Shown here one piece after another: positions 40,330 through 52,097 of a stretch of 64,000 nucleotides of DNA. The stretch spans positions 248,001 to 312,000 of the forward strand of contig NZ_QYBC01000002.1 in the NCBI RefSeq assembly GCF_004137085.1. The letters are read 5' to 3'. Under the pieces are notes generated by a model, which was given only the letters and a program-made list of their open reading frames with translations, searched no databases and was not told the DNA's origin. The translations under genes were made by a program, and so were the position numbers. Origin of the DNA: Lichenibacterium ramalinae (GTDB lineage: Bacteria; Pseudomonadota; Alphaproteobacteria; Rhizobiales; Beijerinckiaceae). Within the stretch, counting starts at the first letter, position 1, and the number at the start of each line of letters is the position of its first letter.

Positions 40330-41733
40330 GTGACGGGTTGGACGCCCGACCTCGCCAAGTTCGGCCGACCGCACTACCGCGCCATCGCGGATGCGATCGC
40401 GGAGGACATCGGCGCGGGCCGCCTCGCGGCCTCCGAGCGCCTGCCCCCGCAGCGACAGCTGGCGGATGCGCTGGGCCTCAATTTCTCGACCGTGGCCCGC
40501 GGCTACGTGGAGGCGCAGCGGCGCGGCCTCATCGCGTCGCGCGTCGGCCACGGCACGGTGGTGACGGGCCGCGCCGCGCCCGCCGCGCCCGCCGCGCCCG
40601 CGCTCCCGCCCGCGGTGCGGCGTCGGCCGGCCCTGGTCGACTTCTCCATGAACCTGCCGCCCGAGCCCGACGACCCCGCCCTGGTCGAGCGCATGCGCGA
40701 CGGACTCGCCGCGGTCTCGGCGGACCTCGTCGGGCTGCTGCGCTACCAGGGCTTCGGCGGCGCGCCGGACGACAAGGAGGCCGCGCTGCACTGGCTGTCG
40801 CGCCGGGGCCTCGCCGTGCCGGCCAACAGGCTGCTGGTCTGCCCCGGCAGCCACAGCGCGCTGCTGGCGACGCTCTCGACCCTGTGCCGGCCCGGGGACG
40901 TCATCTGTTCCGAAGCGCTGACCTATCCGGGCGCTCGCTCGCTCGCGGCCCATCTCGGACTGACGCTCGTCGGGCTGCCGGGCGACGACGAGGGCATCGA
41001 CGCGGCGGCCTTCGCCGCCACCTGCGTCAGGCACCGTCCCAAGGCGCTCTACCTCAACCCCACCCTGCTGAACCCCACCACCGTCACGGTGTCGCGGGCG
41101 CGGCGCGAGGCCATCGTCGCGGTGGCGCGGCGCTATGCCGTGGCGATCATCGAGGACGACGCCTACGGCTTCCTGCCGCCCGACGGGCCGCCGACCTTCT
41201 CGGCCCTGGCGCCGGAAACCACCTATCATGTGGCCGGGCTGGCCAAATGCCTCGGGGCGGGGCTGCGCATCGCCTATCTGGTGGCGCCGAGCGCCCGCGC
41301 CGCCCTGCCGCTCGCCGCCAGCCTCAGGGCCGCCACCGTCATGGCCTCGCCGCTCACGGCGGCGGTGGCGACGCGCTGGATCCTCGACGGCACCGCGGAC
41401 GCCGTGCTGGACTTCGTCCGGCGCGAATCCACCGCCCGCCAGCGCCTGGCTTTGGCCGCCCTGCCGCCGGGCCTCGCCGAGGCGGACCCGCACGGCTTCC
41501 ACATCTGGATGCGCCTGCCGGAACCGTGGAGCCGGTCCGCCTTCGCGTCGCAGTCGCGCTCGACCGGCATCGGCGTCGTGGCGAGCGACCCTTTCGTGGC
41601 GACGGGACCTGCCCCCGAAGCGGTGCGGATCTGCCTCGGCGGGCTGGCGAGCCGGGACGACGTCGCCCATGCCCTCGACGTCATCGCCCACGCCCTCGAC
41701 GAAACGCCCGCCATGTCGTCGGCCTTCATCTGA
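40330..41733 (+). CDS. MocR-type transcriptional regulator (GntR HTH + aminotransferase)
   Basis: The 467-residue protein joins an N-terminal GntR winged helix (about residues 10-80, LPPQRQLADALGLNFSTVARGY) to a class I aminotransferase-like domain. The PLP lysine lies in AGLAKCLGAGLR, near residue 305. In MocR regulators such as PdxR, PLP or an amino-acid adduct serves as the signal. It is divergent from the Nit1C cluster, which suggests that it controls it, itself, or both. It starts at GTG. Confidence 0.9.
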   Translation: MTGWTPDLAKFGRPHYRAIADAIAEDIGAGRLAASERLPPQRQLADALGLNFSTVARGYVEAQRRGLIASRVGHGTVVTGRAAPAAPAAPALPPAVRRRPALVDFSMNLPPEPDDPALVERMRDGLAAVSADLVGLLRYQGFGGAPDDKEAALHWLSRRGLAVPANRLLVCPGSHSALLATLSTLCRPGDVICSEALTYPGARSLAAHLGLTLVGLPGDDEGIDAAAFAATCVRHRPKALYLNPTLLNPTTVTVSRARREAIVAVARRYAVAIIEDDAYGFLPPDGPPTFSALAPETTYHVAGLAKCLGAGLRIAYLVAPSARAALPLAASLRAATVMASPLTAAVATRWILDGTADAVLDFVRRESTARQRLALAALPPGLAEADPHGFHIWMRLPEPWSRSAFASQSRSTGIGVVASDPFVATGPAPEAVRICLGGLASRDDVAHALDVIAHALDETPAMSSAFI

Positions 41734-41743
41734 AAGCCGACCG

Positions 41744-42892
41744 TCAGCCGCGGGGCCGCCGCCCCGGGTCGATGAGGGCGGCGACGACGCCGGGATCGGG
41801 CCGGCCGTCGACCACCAGCCCGAAGCCCTCGTCAAAATCCCAATGTGCCCAGCCGAGCCCGTTGGCCTCGGCCGCCCGGCGCACCGCGGCGAGCCAGGCG
41901 AGGCGATCCTGCCGGGGCGCCACCGCCCGCAGCACGCCGAATTCGTTCAGCACCGCGGGCACGCCGTGGGCGCGGGCCCAGGTCCCGACGGCCGCGAAGC
42001 CCGCATCCACCGCCGCGACCGTCCAGGGCCGGGCGAGCGAGGCCCGGAGCGCGTCCTCGTCGTCCCGCCGCCCGGCCCGGCGCAGCCCGGCCAGCACGCG
42101 CTGCACGGCCGGCTCGGGCAGCGCGGCGGGGAAGGGCAGACCCGCATAGGCGCCGTAGGGCCCGCCGCTGTCCCAGGTGGCGCCCTGGTGGGTGAAGGCC
42201 ATCGGATCGTAGAAGTGGCAGACGTAGACGACGTTCCGGTCCGCCAGGGGCCGCCAATCCGCCAGCGCGTCGACGCGCTCGAACGGCGCGGGGCCGACGA
42301 GCAGCGTGGTGTCGGGCAGGAGGTCGCGGACGGCGGCGGCGAGGCGCACGGCCTGCGGGCGCCACACGTCGTCGCCCGTCGGCGGTTCGTTCAGCAGTTC
42401 GGCGAAGACATGCGAGGCCGGCCTCCCCGCCAGGCGCCGGGCGATGGCCGACCAGGCTCCGACGACGGCGGCGAGGGCCGCCTCGGGGTCGCGCCGGTAG
42501 AGCGGCCCCAGCCCGCCGCCCGGGTGCAGGTCGACGCTGACGGCATAGTCCTGCCCGAGCAGCAGGTCCAAGGCCGCATCGAGGTCGTCGAGCGCAGCGG
42601 ACCGCGATGCCGTGCCCGAGAAGGTCGGCGACAGGCTTTCGGCCCGGACCGGCAGCCTGACGTGGCTGAAGCCGTCGCGGCGCAGCTGCGCCAGCAGCGC
42701 CGGGAGGTTCTCGCGGACGGCCGTCGCCGGCACGAGATCGGGGAGGTTGAAGCCCCGTGCCAGGGCCGCGACCCGCCCGGCCGGCACGCCCGGCGCCTCG
42801 GCGGCGGCACTGCGGCCCGCACCGAGCGGCACCGCCAGGGCGCCCGCCCCGAGCAGCGGCAGGACGGCGCGGCGGCTGAAGCGGCGCGTCAC
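41744..42892 (-). CDS. Glycoside hydrolase family 5-type enzyme (cellulase-like)
   Basis: The 382-residue protein has a twin-arginine-like signal (RRFSRRAVLPLLGAGALA) and a TIM-barrel hydrolase domain. The acid/base Glu lies in FAELLNEPP and the nucleophile Glu in PAVLNEFGV. RGFNLPDL and the HFYDPMAFTHQGATW segment also fit GH5. Such enzymes trim or clear beta-glucan-type exopolysaccharide during export. It overlaps the polymerase gene by 4 bases (GTGA), and so belongs to the exopolysaccharide locus. Confidence 0.88.
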   Translation of the reverse strand: MTRRFSRRAVLPLLGAGALAVPLGAGRSAAAEAPGVPAGRVAALARGFNLPDLVPATAVRENLPALLAQLRRDGFSHVRLPVRAESLSPTFSGTASRSAALDDLDAALDLLLGQDYAVSVDLHPGGGLGPLYRRDPEAALAAVVGAWSAIARRLAGRPASHVFAELLNEPPTGDDVWRPQAVRLAAAVRDLLPDTTLLVGPAPFERVDALADWRPLADRNVVYVCHFYDPMAFTHQGATWDSGGPYGAYAGLPFPAALPEPAVQRVLAGLRRAGRRDDEDALRASLARPWTVAAVDAGFAAVGTWARAHGVPAVLNEFGVLRAVAPRQDRLAWLAAVRRAAEANGLGWAHWDFDEGFGLVVDGRPDPGVVAALIDPGRRPRG

Positions 42893-44490
42893 GGGCCGAC
42901 CGCCGGGGCGCTGCGGCGGCGGTCGGACAAGGGTCGTGACAGGGGCGTCGACAACGGTGCCACCAGCGGCGCGATCCGGCGATCGACGGCACCGAGCGTC
43001 AGCCCGACCACCAGCATCACGAGGCCGAGCGCCAGGGGGGCGAACATCGCCTCTTCCTGGAACAGCCCGTTGAACAGCGTGACGACGATGAGCGCCGTCG
43101 CCAGGGCGAGGCTCGGCAGGCGGAAGTGCCGGAACAGGCGCCAGCACAGCGCCGAGATCCACCCGTAGACGGCGAGCAGCCCGAAGCCGCAGACCCCCAT
43201 CTGGTACAGCAGCACGCCGATCGCGCTTTCCACGGCGAGGTCCGACTGGCCGGCCTTCTGGTATTTCTGGAAGTCGATCTCGGCGAAGGCGACCGACAGG
43301 TTGCCGCCCTGCCCCAGTGTGTGCCCGAGCGGATTGCCGACGAAGCCCGAGAGCCCGCCGAGCAGCCCCAGCACGTGGTAGTCGCCGGCCGCGATGCCGG
43401 ACCGGAACACCAGGACGGCATAGACCGACATGATGCCGACGAAGGCCCACAGGGTCGCGGGCGACGGGCTGACCCGGGCCGCCGCGACGAAGGCGACGGA
43501 GGCCACCAGCAGCACGATGGCGCCCTTGGCCCCGACGACGATCATCAGCGGCACGGCCGCCGCGATCAGCAGCCAATAGCCCTGGACGGCCGCCAGCGCC
43601 GCCATCGTCGACAGGACGTAGCCGTAGCTGATGGGGTGGAAATTGGGTCCCTGGATCCGGGTGACGGTGCCGAGGTCGCCCAACAGGTTGGAGTTGAGGA
43701 GGTTGGTCTTCAGCAGGTCGAGCGCGGTGCCCACGACGGCACCGGTCTCCTTGGCCTCGCGCACCGTCATGGGGCTGGCGCGCCGGTCGGCGAAGCCGAG
43801 GTCGAGGTAGCTCCAGCCATGAGTCAGGTCGAGCCAGCGCTCGATGAAGAACAGCTCGAAATAGCCGCAGGCCAGCAGCGTCGTCAGGATCAGCACCACG
43901 ACCGTGTCGAGGTGGAACGGGTGGCGCGACCCGACGTTCACGCAGATCTGGAACAGCATCAGCGGCAACACGATGTTGCGGAGGTAGATGGTGGCGCCGC
44001 GGGCGTCGTAGAGCAGGCCCGGCACGTAGTAGCAGACCGCGACGGCCAGCGCGACGGCGCTCCACAGGGTGAGCCGGCGGACGAAGGGCGACGTCGTCCC
44101 GAAGAGGTGGACGAAACGCACCGCCAGCACGATCCAGACGCCGACCGTGGTGACGAAGTTGTAGCTCTTCATCGGATCGAGGCTTCTGACGTCGGCGACG
44201 TAGGCCGAAGCATAGGACACGAAGGTCGTCTGGAAGATGTAGCAGACGATGAGCACCGTCGGCACGGCGCGCTCGAACCGCAACGCCACCACGATGGCCA
44301 GGGTCAGGCAGATGCCCACGGCGAGGTTCTGGCCGAGGAAGTTCAGGGCGACCGGCAGCCCCGTCATCACCAGCGCCAGAAGCACGATGAAGCCCTGGTC
44401 CTGCAGGATCCCGAGGGCCGTGGGCCCCGTGGCGGCCATCCGCCGCGGGCGCTGACCGGAATCGCGCAGGTGGGTCACGCTGTGGCTCAT
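42889..44490 (-). CDS. O-antigen-ligase-like exopolysaccharide polymerase
   Basis: The 533-residue integral membrane protein has about 11-12 hydrophobic helices. A long periplasmic loop lies in the middle (around residues 215-275, HGWSYLDLGFADRR and GPNFHPISYG). The layout is that of Wzy/O-antigen-ligase polymerases. It lies between a GH5 hydrolase and a divergent Wzz-type gene. The polymer cannot be deduced. Confidence 0.75.
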   Translation of the reverse strand: MSHSVTHLRDSGQRPRRMAATGPTALGILQDQGFIVLLALVMTGLPVALNFLGQNLAVGICLTLAIVVALRFERAVPTVLIVCYIFQTTFVSYASAYVADVRSLDPMKSYNFVTTVGVWIVLAVRFVHLFGTTSPFVRRLTLWSAVALAVAVCYYVPGLLYDARGATIYLRNIVLPLMLFQICVNVGSRHPFHLDTVVVLILTTLLACGYFELFFIERWLDLTHGWSYLDLGFADRRASPMTVREAKETGAVVGTALDLLKTNLLNSNLLGDLGTVTRIQGPNFHPISYGYVLSTMAALAAVQGYWLLIAAAVPLMIVVGAKGAIVLLVASVAFVAAARVSPSPATLWAFVGIMSVYAVLVFRSGIAAGDYHVLGLLGGLSGFVGNPLGHTLGQGGNLSVAFAEIDFQKYQKAGQSDLAVESAIGVLLYQMGVCGFGLLAVYGWISALCWRLFRHFRLPSLALATALIVVTLFNGLFQEEAMFAPLALGLVMLVVGLTLGAVDRRIAPLVAPLSTPLSRPLSDRRRSAPAVGP

Positions 44491-44641
44491 GCCGCCACAC
44501 TACCGCTGGCGCGCCGGCGCGTCGCCACGCTCCCGGAGACAGGGTGAATCGTCCACCATATCGACGCGCCGCTCGGCACCGGGCGGCCCGCTTAACCGTC
44601 GGTGCACGAACTCGGCCTATGGCTGGGTTCGGAGGTTGTCC

Positions 44642-46816
44642 GTGACCCGTCTGAGCCTTTCCAAGACCAACTTCCGGGCCGCGAGTCAACCGACCGCCGC
44701 CACGGCACTCGGTGTCCCGGCGGCGCTGGACCTGTGGCAGGAGGCGACCAGCCCCCGCCTGCCGGGCGGCCTCGTCGACGTCGCCGCCATCCTGCTGTTC
44801 CTGCGACGCAACCTCGTCCGGATCCTGGTCGTCGCCCTCGCCGCCACGGCGGCGGGGGTGGGCGGGTGCATCCTCCTGATGAACAGCTATGAGGCGACAG
44901 CGCTGGTCATCATCGATCCGCGCGACGTCAAGGTGACGCAGACGCAGGACGTGCTGGCCAACATAGGCCCGGACACGATCGCCATCGAGAGCCTGGTGCA
45001 GGTGGCCAATTCCGACGGCTTCCTGGGGCGCGTCGTCGACCGCATGAACCTCATGGCCGACCCGGACTATGCCGGCCTGGGCGCCAGCGACGCGGTCCGC
45101 CGATCGGCGACGATCGACAAGCTGCGGGGCCGGCTGAAGATCGGCCGGCGCGGCACCACCTACCTGGTCGACATCACTGCCGTCACGAAAGATGCGGAGC
45201 GGAGCGCCGCCCTGGCCAACACCGTCGCCGGCATGCTGGCCGAGGACCAGGCGCGCCTGCGCTCGAGTTCCAACACCGATGCGGCCGCGTTCCTGGACGA
45301 GAAGCTCGACACCCTGCGGGAGCGGCTGCACACGGCCGAAGTGGCGTCGGCGGCCCTCAAGGCCAAGCTCAACATCACCGATGCGGGCCAGGGCGGCACG
45401 CTGCAGGAGCGCCGCATCGCCGAGCTGAACCAGCAGCTCGTGCTGGCGACGGCCCGCGCCGCCGAGACCAAGGCGAGGATCGACGAACTGGCGCGGGCCG
45501 GGACGGCGAGCCCCGACCGGCTGCCGGGCTCGCTGCAGTCCGCCGTGCTGACCGGGCTTCGCCAGGACTATGCCCGGCTGACCCGCCAGGTCGCCGAGCA
45601 GAGGTCGATCTACGGCGACCGCTATCCCGGCGTGCAGAGCCTTGCCGCCCAGGTGGACGACCTGCGCCGCCAGATCTCGGCGGAAGCCGGCCGCATCGTC
45701 GCCTCGACGCGCAGCGATGCCCAGGAGGCCGCGGGCCGCGTCGCCACCCTGACGGCCGACCTGCGCCGGGCGCAGGGCGACAGCGGACGCCAGGGCAGCG
45801 ACCGCGTCCGGCTCGACGAGATCGATCGCGAAGCGCGAGCCGACCGCACCGTCTACGAACAATTGCTCGACCGCCAGAAGCAGCTGTCCGAACTGCGCGG
45901 CCTCACGCCCACCGACGTCCGCGTGGTGTCGCAGGCCCTGCCGCCGGCCCGGCCGAGCCGGCCGAAGCTCCCGGTGCTGGTCGGCATCTTCGCCATCCTG
46001 GGGCTCGGCGCCGGCTGCCTCGCCGCGCTCGCCGGCGAGGCCGGCCGGCGGACCCTGCTGACGCGGCGCGGCGCCGAGAAGGCGGTCGGCGTCGAGGTGT
46101 CGGGCCTGCTGCCGCGCGTCCCCGCCAGGGGCACGGCACAATCGGCCCCCTCGCCCTCCCTGTCCCCCGATCTCGGCCCCTGGATGGGGGATCTCAGCCG
46201 CATCGCATCGCCCGGCGGCGGCCAGGGCCGCGTCGTCCTGGTGACGTCGGCCAGGCCGCGCGAAGGCAAGACCACGGTCGCCCGGAACCTCGCCCGGAGC
46301 CTGGCCAACGTGGGCGAGACGGTCCTGCTGCTCGAGGCTTCGCTGCCTTCGCAGGTCGCCGCGACGACGCCCTTCGGCCTGCTCGACGTCGTCGCCCAGG
46401 GGTGCTCCCCCGAGCGCGGCTTCATCGACGTCCCCCACCTCGGCCTGACCCGCCTGCCCTTCGGCGGCGGCCGGGCGACGCGGCCCGAATCGTTGGACGG
46501 CACGCTCGGCGCCGGGCGGCTCGCGGCGGCGATCCGCACCTGCCGCGAGCGCTTCGACGTCGTCGTCATCGACGGGCCGGCGATCCGCGAGGCCGGTTAC
46601 GCCACGACGCTGGCGGCGGCGGCCGACCTGTCGCTGGTCGTGGTCGAGTGGGACGCCACCCCCGGCGCCGACATCGTGGCGGCGCTGGACCGGCTGCGCC
46701 CCGACGACGTGACGCTGGTCTTCAACAAGGTCGACCCCACGCGCTATGCCCGCTACGAGACCGGCGCGGCGCTCACGCCGACGCGCGAGCGCGCCGCCGT
46801 GCGGCCGGCCGCCTGA
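44642..46816 (+). CDS. Wzz/GumC-type chain-length protein with BY-kinase-like domain
   Basis: The 724-residue protein has a Wzz domain with membrane helices near residues 60-80 and 440-465 around a long periplasmic coiled coil. A cytoplasmic P-loop domain follows, with Walker A PREGKTT near residue 540 and Walker B VVVIDGP. The Walker A' segment reads VLLLEAS, without the usual aspartates, and no tyrosine-rich C-terminal cluster is present, so kinase activity is doubtful. The GTG at 44642 is chosen because GGAGG lies 6 bases before it. It is divergent from the polymerase. Confidence 0.88.
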   Translation: MTRLSLSKTNFRAASQPTAATALGVPAALDLWQEATSPRLPGGLVDVAAILLFLRRNLVRILVVALAATAAGVGGCILLMNSYEATALVIIDPRDVKVTQTQDVLANIGPDTIAIESLVQVANSDGFLGRVVDRMNLMADPDYAGLGASDAVRRSATIDKLRGRLKIGRRGTTYLVDITAVTKDAERSAALANTVAGMLAEDQARLRSSSNTDAAAFLDEKLDTLRERLHTAEVASAALKAKLNITDAGQGGTLQERRIAELNQQLVLATARAAETKARIDELARAGTASPDRLPGSLQSAVLTGLRQDYARLTRQVAEQRSIYGDRYPGVQSLAAQVDDLRRQISAEAGRIVASTRSDAQEAAGRVATLTADLRRAQGDSGRQGSDRVRLDEIDREARADRTVYEQLLDRQKQLSELRGLTPTDVRVVSQALPPARPSRPKLPVLVGIFAILGLGAGCLAALAGEAGRRTLLTRRGAEKAVGVEVSGLLPRVPARGTAQSAPSPSLSPDLGPWMGDLSRIASPGGGQGRVVLVTSARPREGKTTVARNLARSLANVGETVLLLEASLPSQVAATTPFGLLDVVAQGCSPERGFIDVPHLGLTRLPFGGGRATRPESLDGTLGAGRLAAAIRTCRERFDVVVIDGPAIREAGYATTLAAAADLSLVVVEWDATPGADIVAALDRLRPDDVTLVFNKVDPTRYARYETGAALTPTRERAAVRPAA

Positions 46817-46952
46817 GGCCGCGACGGCCCGGTCGCCGACCCGGGCCGGCCAGGGCGACGGGCCAGAGCATCGGGCCGGTTTCCCACCGGCGCGGGACGT
46901 CGCGGGGGACGGCTGCGGAAACTTCCTTTGGCGCCGGGGCGCCGCTGGGGTA

Positions 46953-48299
46953 ATGGGCCTCATGTCCCCGCCCTCCCGCCGCCGCTCGCTCCGGCGCAGC
47001 CTCCGCCTCCGCGCGCTCCGCATCTGGCTCCCGCGCTTCAAGCGCCGGGCCATGTTCCTGTTCGGCGGCATCGCGGTCGGCGCCCTCGCCGTGCTGATGG
47101 CGAAGCTGGCGGACGAGGCGCAGGCGCTCTTCGCCGGCCTCGCGGCGCGCGCCCCCGCCGCGCCCCTGCTGGTGACGCCGCTCGGCTTCGCGCTCGCCGC
47201 CTGGCTGGCGGGCCGCTACTTCGCCAACTCGGGCGGCAGCGGCATCCCGCAGGTCATCGCCGCCCACGGCATCGACGACCCGGCGCTGCGCAACCCGCTG
47301 GTCAGCCCCAAGGTAGCGGTCGGCAAGATCGTGCTGCTGGTGCTGGGCCTCGCCTGCGGGGCCTCGTCGGGCCGCGAAGGCCCCACCGTGCAGGTGGGGG
47401 CCTCGGTCATGTACGCGCTCGGGCGCCTCGCGCCCCACCGCCAGCCCGGGCTGCTCATCGCGGGCTCGGCCGCCGGCATCGCGGCCGCCTTCAACGCCCC
47501 CCTGGCCGGCATCATCTTCGGCATCGAGGAGATGAGCCGCTCCTTCGAGGCGCGCACCAGCGGCCTCATCCTCGGCACCGTCATCGCGGCGGGCCTGACG
47601 TCGCTCGGCCTCGTGGGCGACTACACCTATTTCGGCCGCACCCCGGACGTCATGCCGTTCGGCATCGAATGGCTGGCCGTGCCGGTGGTGGGGATCGCGG
47701 GCGGGCTCGGCGGCGGGGTCTTCAGCCGCCTCCTGATCGAGGCGGGGCGCGGCTTCCCCGGGGCGGCCGGGCACTTCGTCAAGCGCCACCCCATCCTGTT
47801 CGCCGGGCTCTGCGGCCTCGGCGTGGCGCTCTGCGGCGCCGGCAGCGCCGGCACGGTGTTCGGCACCGGCTACGAACAGGCCAAGGGCATCCTGCACGGC
47901 ACCACGGCTCCGCCCGACAGCTTCGGCGTGCTGAAGTTCTGCGCCACCGTGCTGTCCTCGATCAGCGGCATCCCGGGCGGCATCTTCGCGCCCTCGCTCG
48001 CCGTCGGGGCGGGCCTCGCCCAGAACCTCCACGGCCTGCTGCCGATGACGCCCATCGGGGTGCTGACCATCCTGGGCATGGCCTCCTACCTGTCGGGGGT
48101 GGTTCAGGCGCCCATCACGTCCTTCGTCATCGTCGACGAGATGACGGAGAACCATGCCCTGGTCATCCCCATCATGATCTGCGCCATCCTGGCCAATGCC
48201 GTGTCCAAGCTCGTCTACCCGCACGGCGTCTACCACACGCTGTCGCGCGGCTACATGCCGGTGCCGGTCGCGGAGGACGGCCGGGCGCCGGGGCCGTGA
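46953..48299 (+). CDS. ClC-family chloride channel/antiporter
   Basis: The 448-residue membrane protein has the three anion-selectivity motifs GSGIPQV, GREGPTV and GGIFAPS. The gating glutamate is in GREGP. The internal proton glutamate is present in FGIEEM, as in Cl-/H+ exchangers such as ClC-ec1, so exchange rather than channel activity is likely. The N-terminal 30 residues are Arg-rich. It starts at ATG 46953; ATG 46962 is an alternative. Confidence 0.92.
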   Translation: MGLMSPPSRRRSLRRSLRLRALRIWLPRFKRRAMFLFGGIAVGALAVLMAKLADEAQALFAGLAARAPAAPLLVTPLGFALAAWLAGRYFANSGGSGIPQVIAAHGIDDPALRNPLVSPKVAVGKIVLLVLGLACGASSGREGPTVQVGASVMYALGRLAPHRQPGLLIAGSAAGIAAAFNAPLAGIIFGIEEMSRSFEARTSGLILGTVIAAGLTSLGLVGDYTYFGRTPDVMPFGIEWLAVPVVGIAGGLGGGVFSRLLIEAGRGFPGAAGHFVKRHPILFAGLCGLGVALCGAGSAGTVFGTGYEQAKGILHGTTAPPDSFGVLKFCATVLSSISGIPGGIFAPSLAVGAGLAQNLHGLLPMTPIGVLTILGMASYLSGVVQAPITSFVIVDEMTENHALVIPIMICAILANAVSKLVYPHGVYHTLSRGYMPVPVAEDGRAPGP

Positions 48300-49177
48300 C
48301 GGGCGCCGGCGGCGGCATCGCGCTCTATTCGCTCGGCGTCCTGCTCTTCGCCGTCAACGACGCGCTCGGCAAGTGGCTGGTGGGGACCTACGGGGTCGGC
48401 GAGATCCTGGCGCTCCGCTCGCTCGGGGCCGCGGCCGTTCTGGTGCCGCTCCTGGCGCTGCGCCGCCCGGACCTCGACATCCGCGACCAGTGGCGCCTGC
48501 ACGCGCTGCGCCTCGCCTGCATGGCGGGCGACAGCTTCGGGTTCTACTACGCGACCCGCAGCCTGCCGCTCGCCGACGTGATGTGCTTCTACCTCGCGGC
48601 GCCGCTCATCATCACCACGCTGTCGGCCCTGCTGCTCGGCGAGCGCATCGGCGCCTTCCGCTGGGGCGCCGTGCTGCTGGGCTTCTGCGGCGTGGTGATC
48701 GCGCTGCGCCCCACGGGGGCCGCCGTTTCCCCCGCCGCGCTCGTGGCGCTGTTCGGCGCCACCATGTTCGCCGGCGCCATCACGACGACGCGCGGCCTGC
48801 GCCGCACCGACTGGCTGACGCTGACGGCCTGGCAATATCTCGGCACGGGCCTCTTCGGCGCCGTCCTGGCGCCCGCCGGCTGGGCGACGCCGTCGGCCTT
48901 CGACGTGCTGCTCATGGGGCTGGTCGGCGCCGTGTCGATGGGGTGTTTCGTGTGCATCACGCGAGCCCTGGCCATGGCGCCGGCGTCGCTGCTGGCGCCG
49001 TTCCAATATGCCTCCATGGTGTGGGCCGCCGTGCTGGGCCTCGTCATCTGGGGCGACGTGCCGGGTTCGAGCGTGGTGGCGGGGTCGGCCATCATCGTGG
49101 CGAGCGGGCTCGTGGTCTTCGCGCGGGAACGGATGCGGGGACGCCCGCTCGCCGATGCCGTGGCGCCCGTGCCGTGA
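48296..49177 (+). CDS. EamA/DMT-family transporter
   Basis: The 293-residue protein has ten predicted helices in two EamA repeats, with [20 protein letters not shown] closing the first. Substrates of this family (metabolites, amino acids, drugs) cannot be told from sequence. The GTG start lies within the stop of the ClC gene (GTGA), so the two are coupled. Confidence 0.88.
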   Translation: MTGAGGGIALYSLGVLLFAVNDALGKWLVGTYGVGEILALRSLGAAAVLVPLLALRRPDLDIRDQWRLHALRLACMAGDSFGFYYATRSLPLADVMCFYLAAPLIITTLSALLLGERIGAFRWGAVLLGFCGVVIALRPTGAAVSPAALVALFGATMFAGAITTTRGLRRTDWLTLTAWQYLGTGLFGAVLAPAGWATPSAFDVLLMGLVGAVSMGCFVCITRALAMAPASLLAPFQYASMVWAAVLGLVIWGDVPGSSVVAGSAIIVASGLVVFARERMRGRPLADAVAPVP

Positions 49178-49238
49178 GACCCCGTGTGAGGCGCCCCGCC
49201 GCCTTCCCACGCGCGCGCCCTGCCCCCATATTGCAAGG

Positions 49239-52097
<2,859 letters not shown>

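Noticed and set aside
41744-47071. A 1775-codon open frame on the minus strand
   Set aside because: It is in frame with the GH5 gene only at its end; upstream it runs antisense or out of frame through the polymerase and Wzz genes, as expected in high-GC DNA.
46773-48236. Large minus-strand frame opposite the ClC gene
   Set aside because: It has a composition of repeated Asp/Gly/His/Arg typical of shadow frames and no domain, whereas the plus strand has all ClC motifs.
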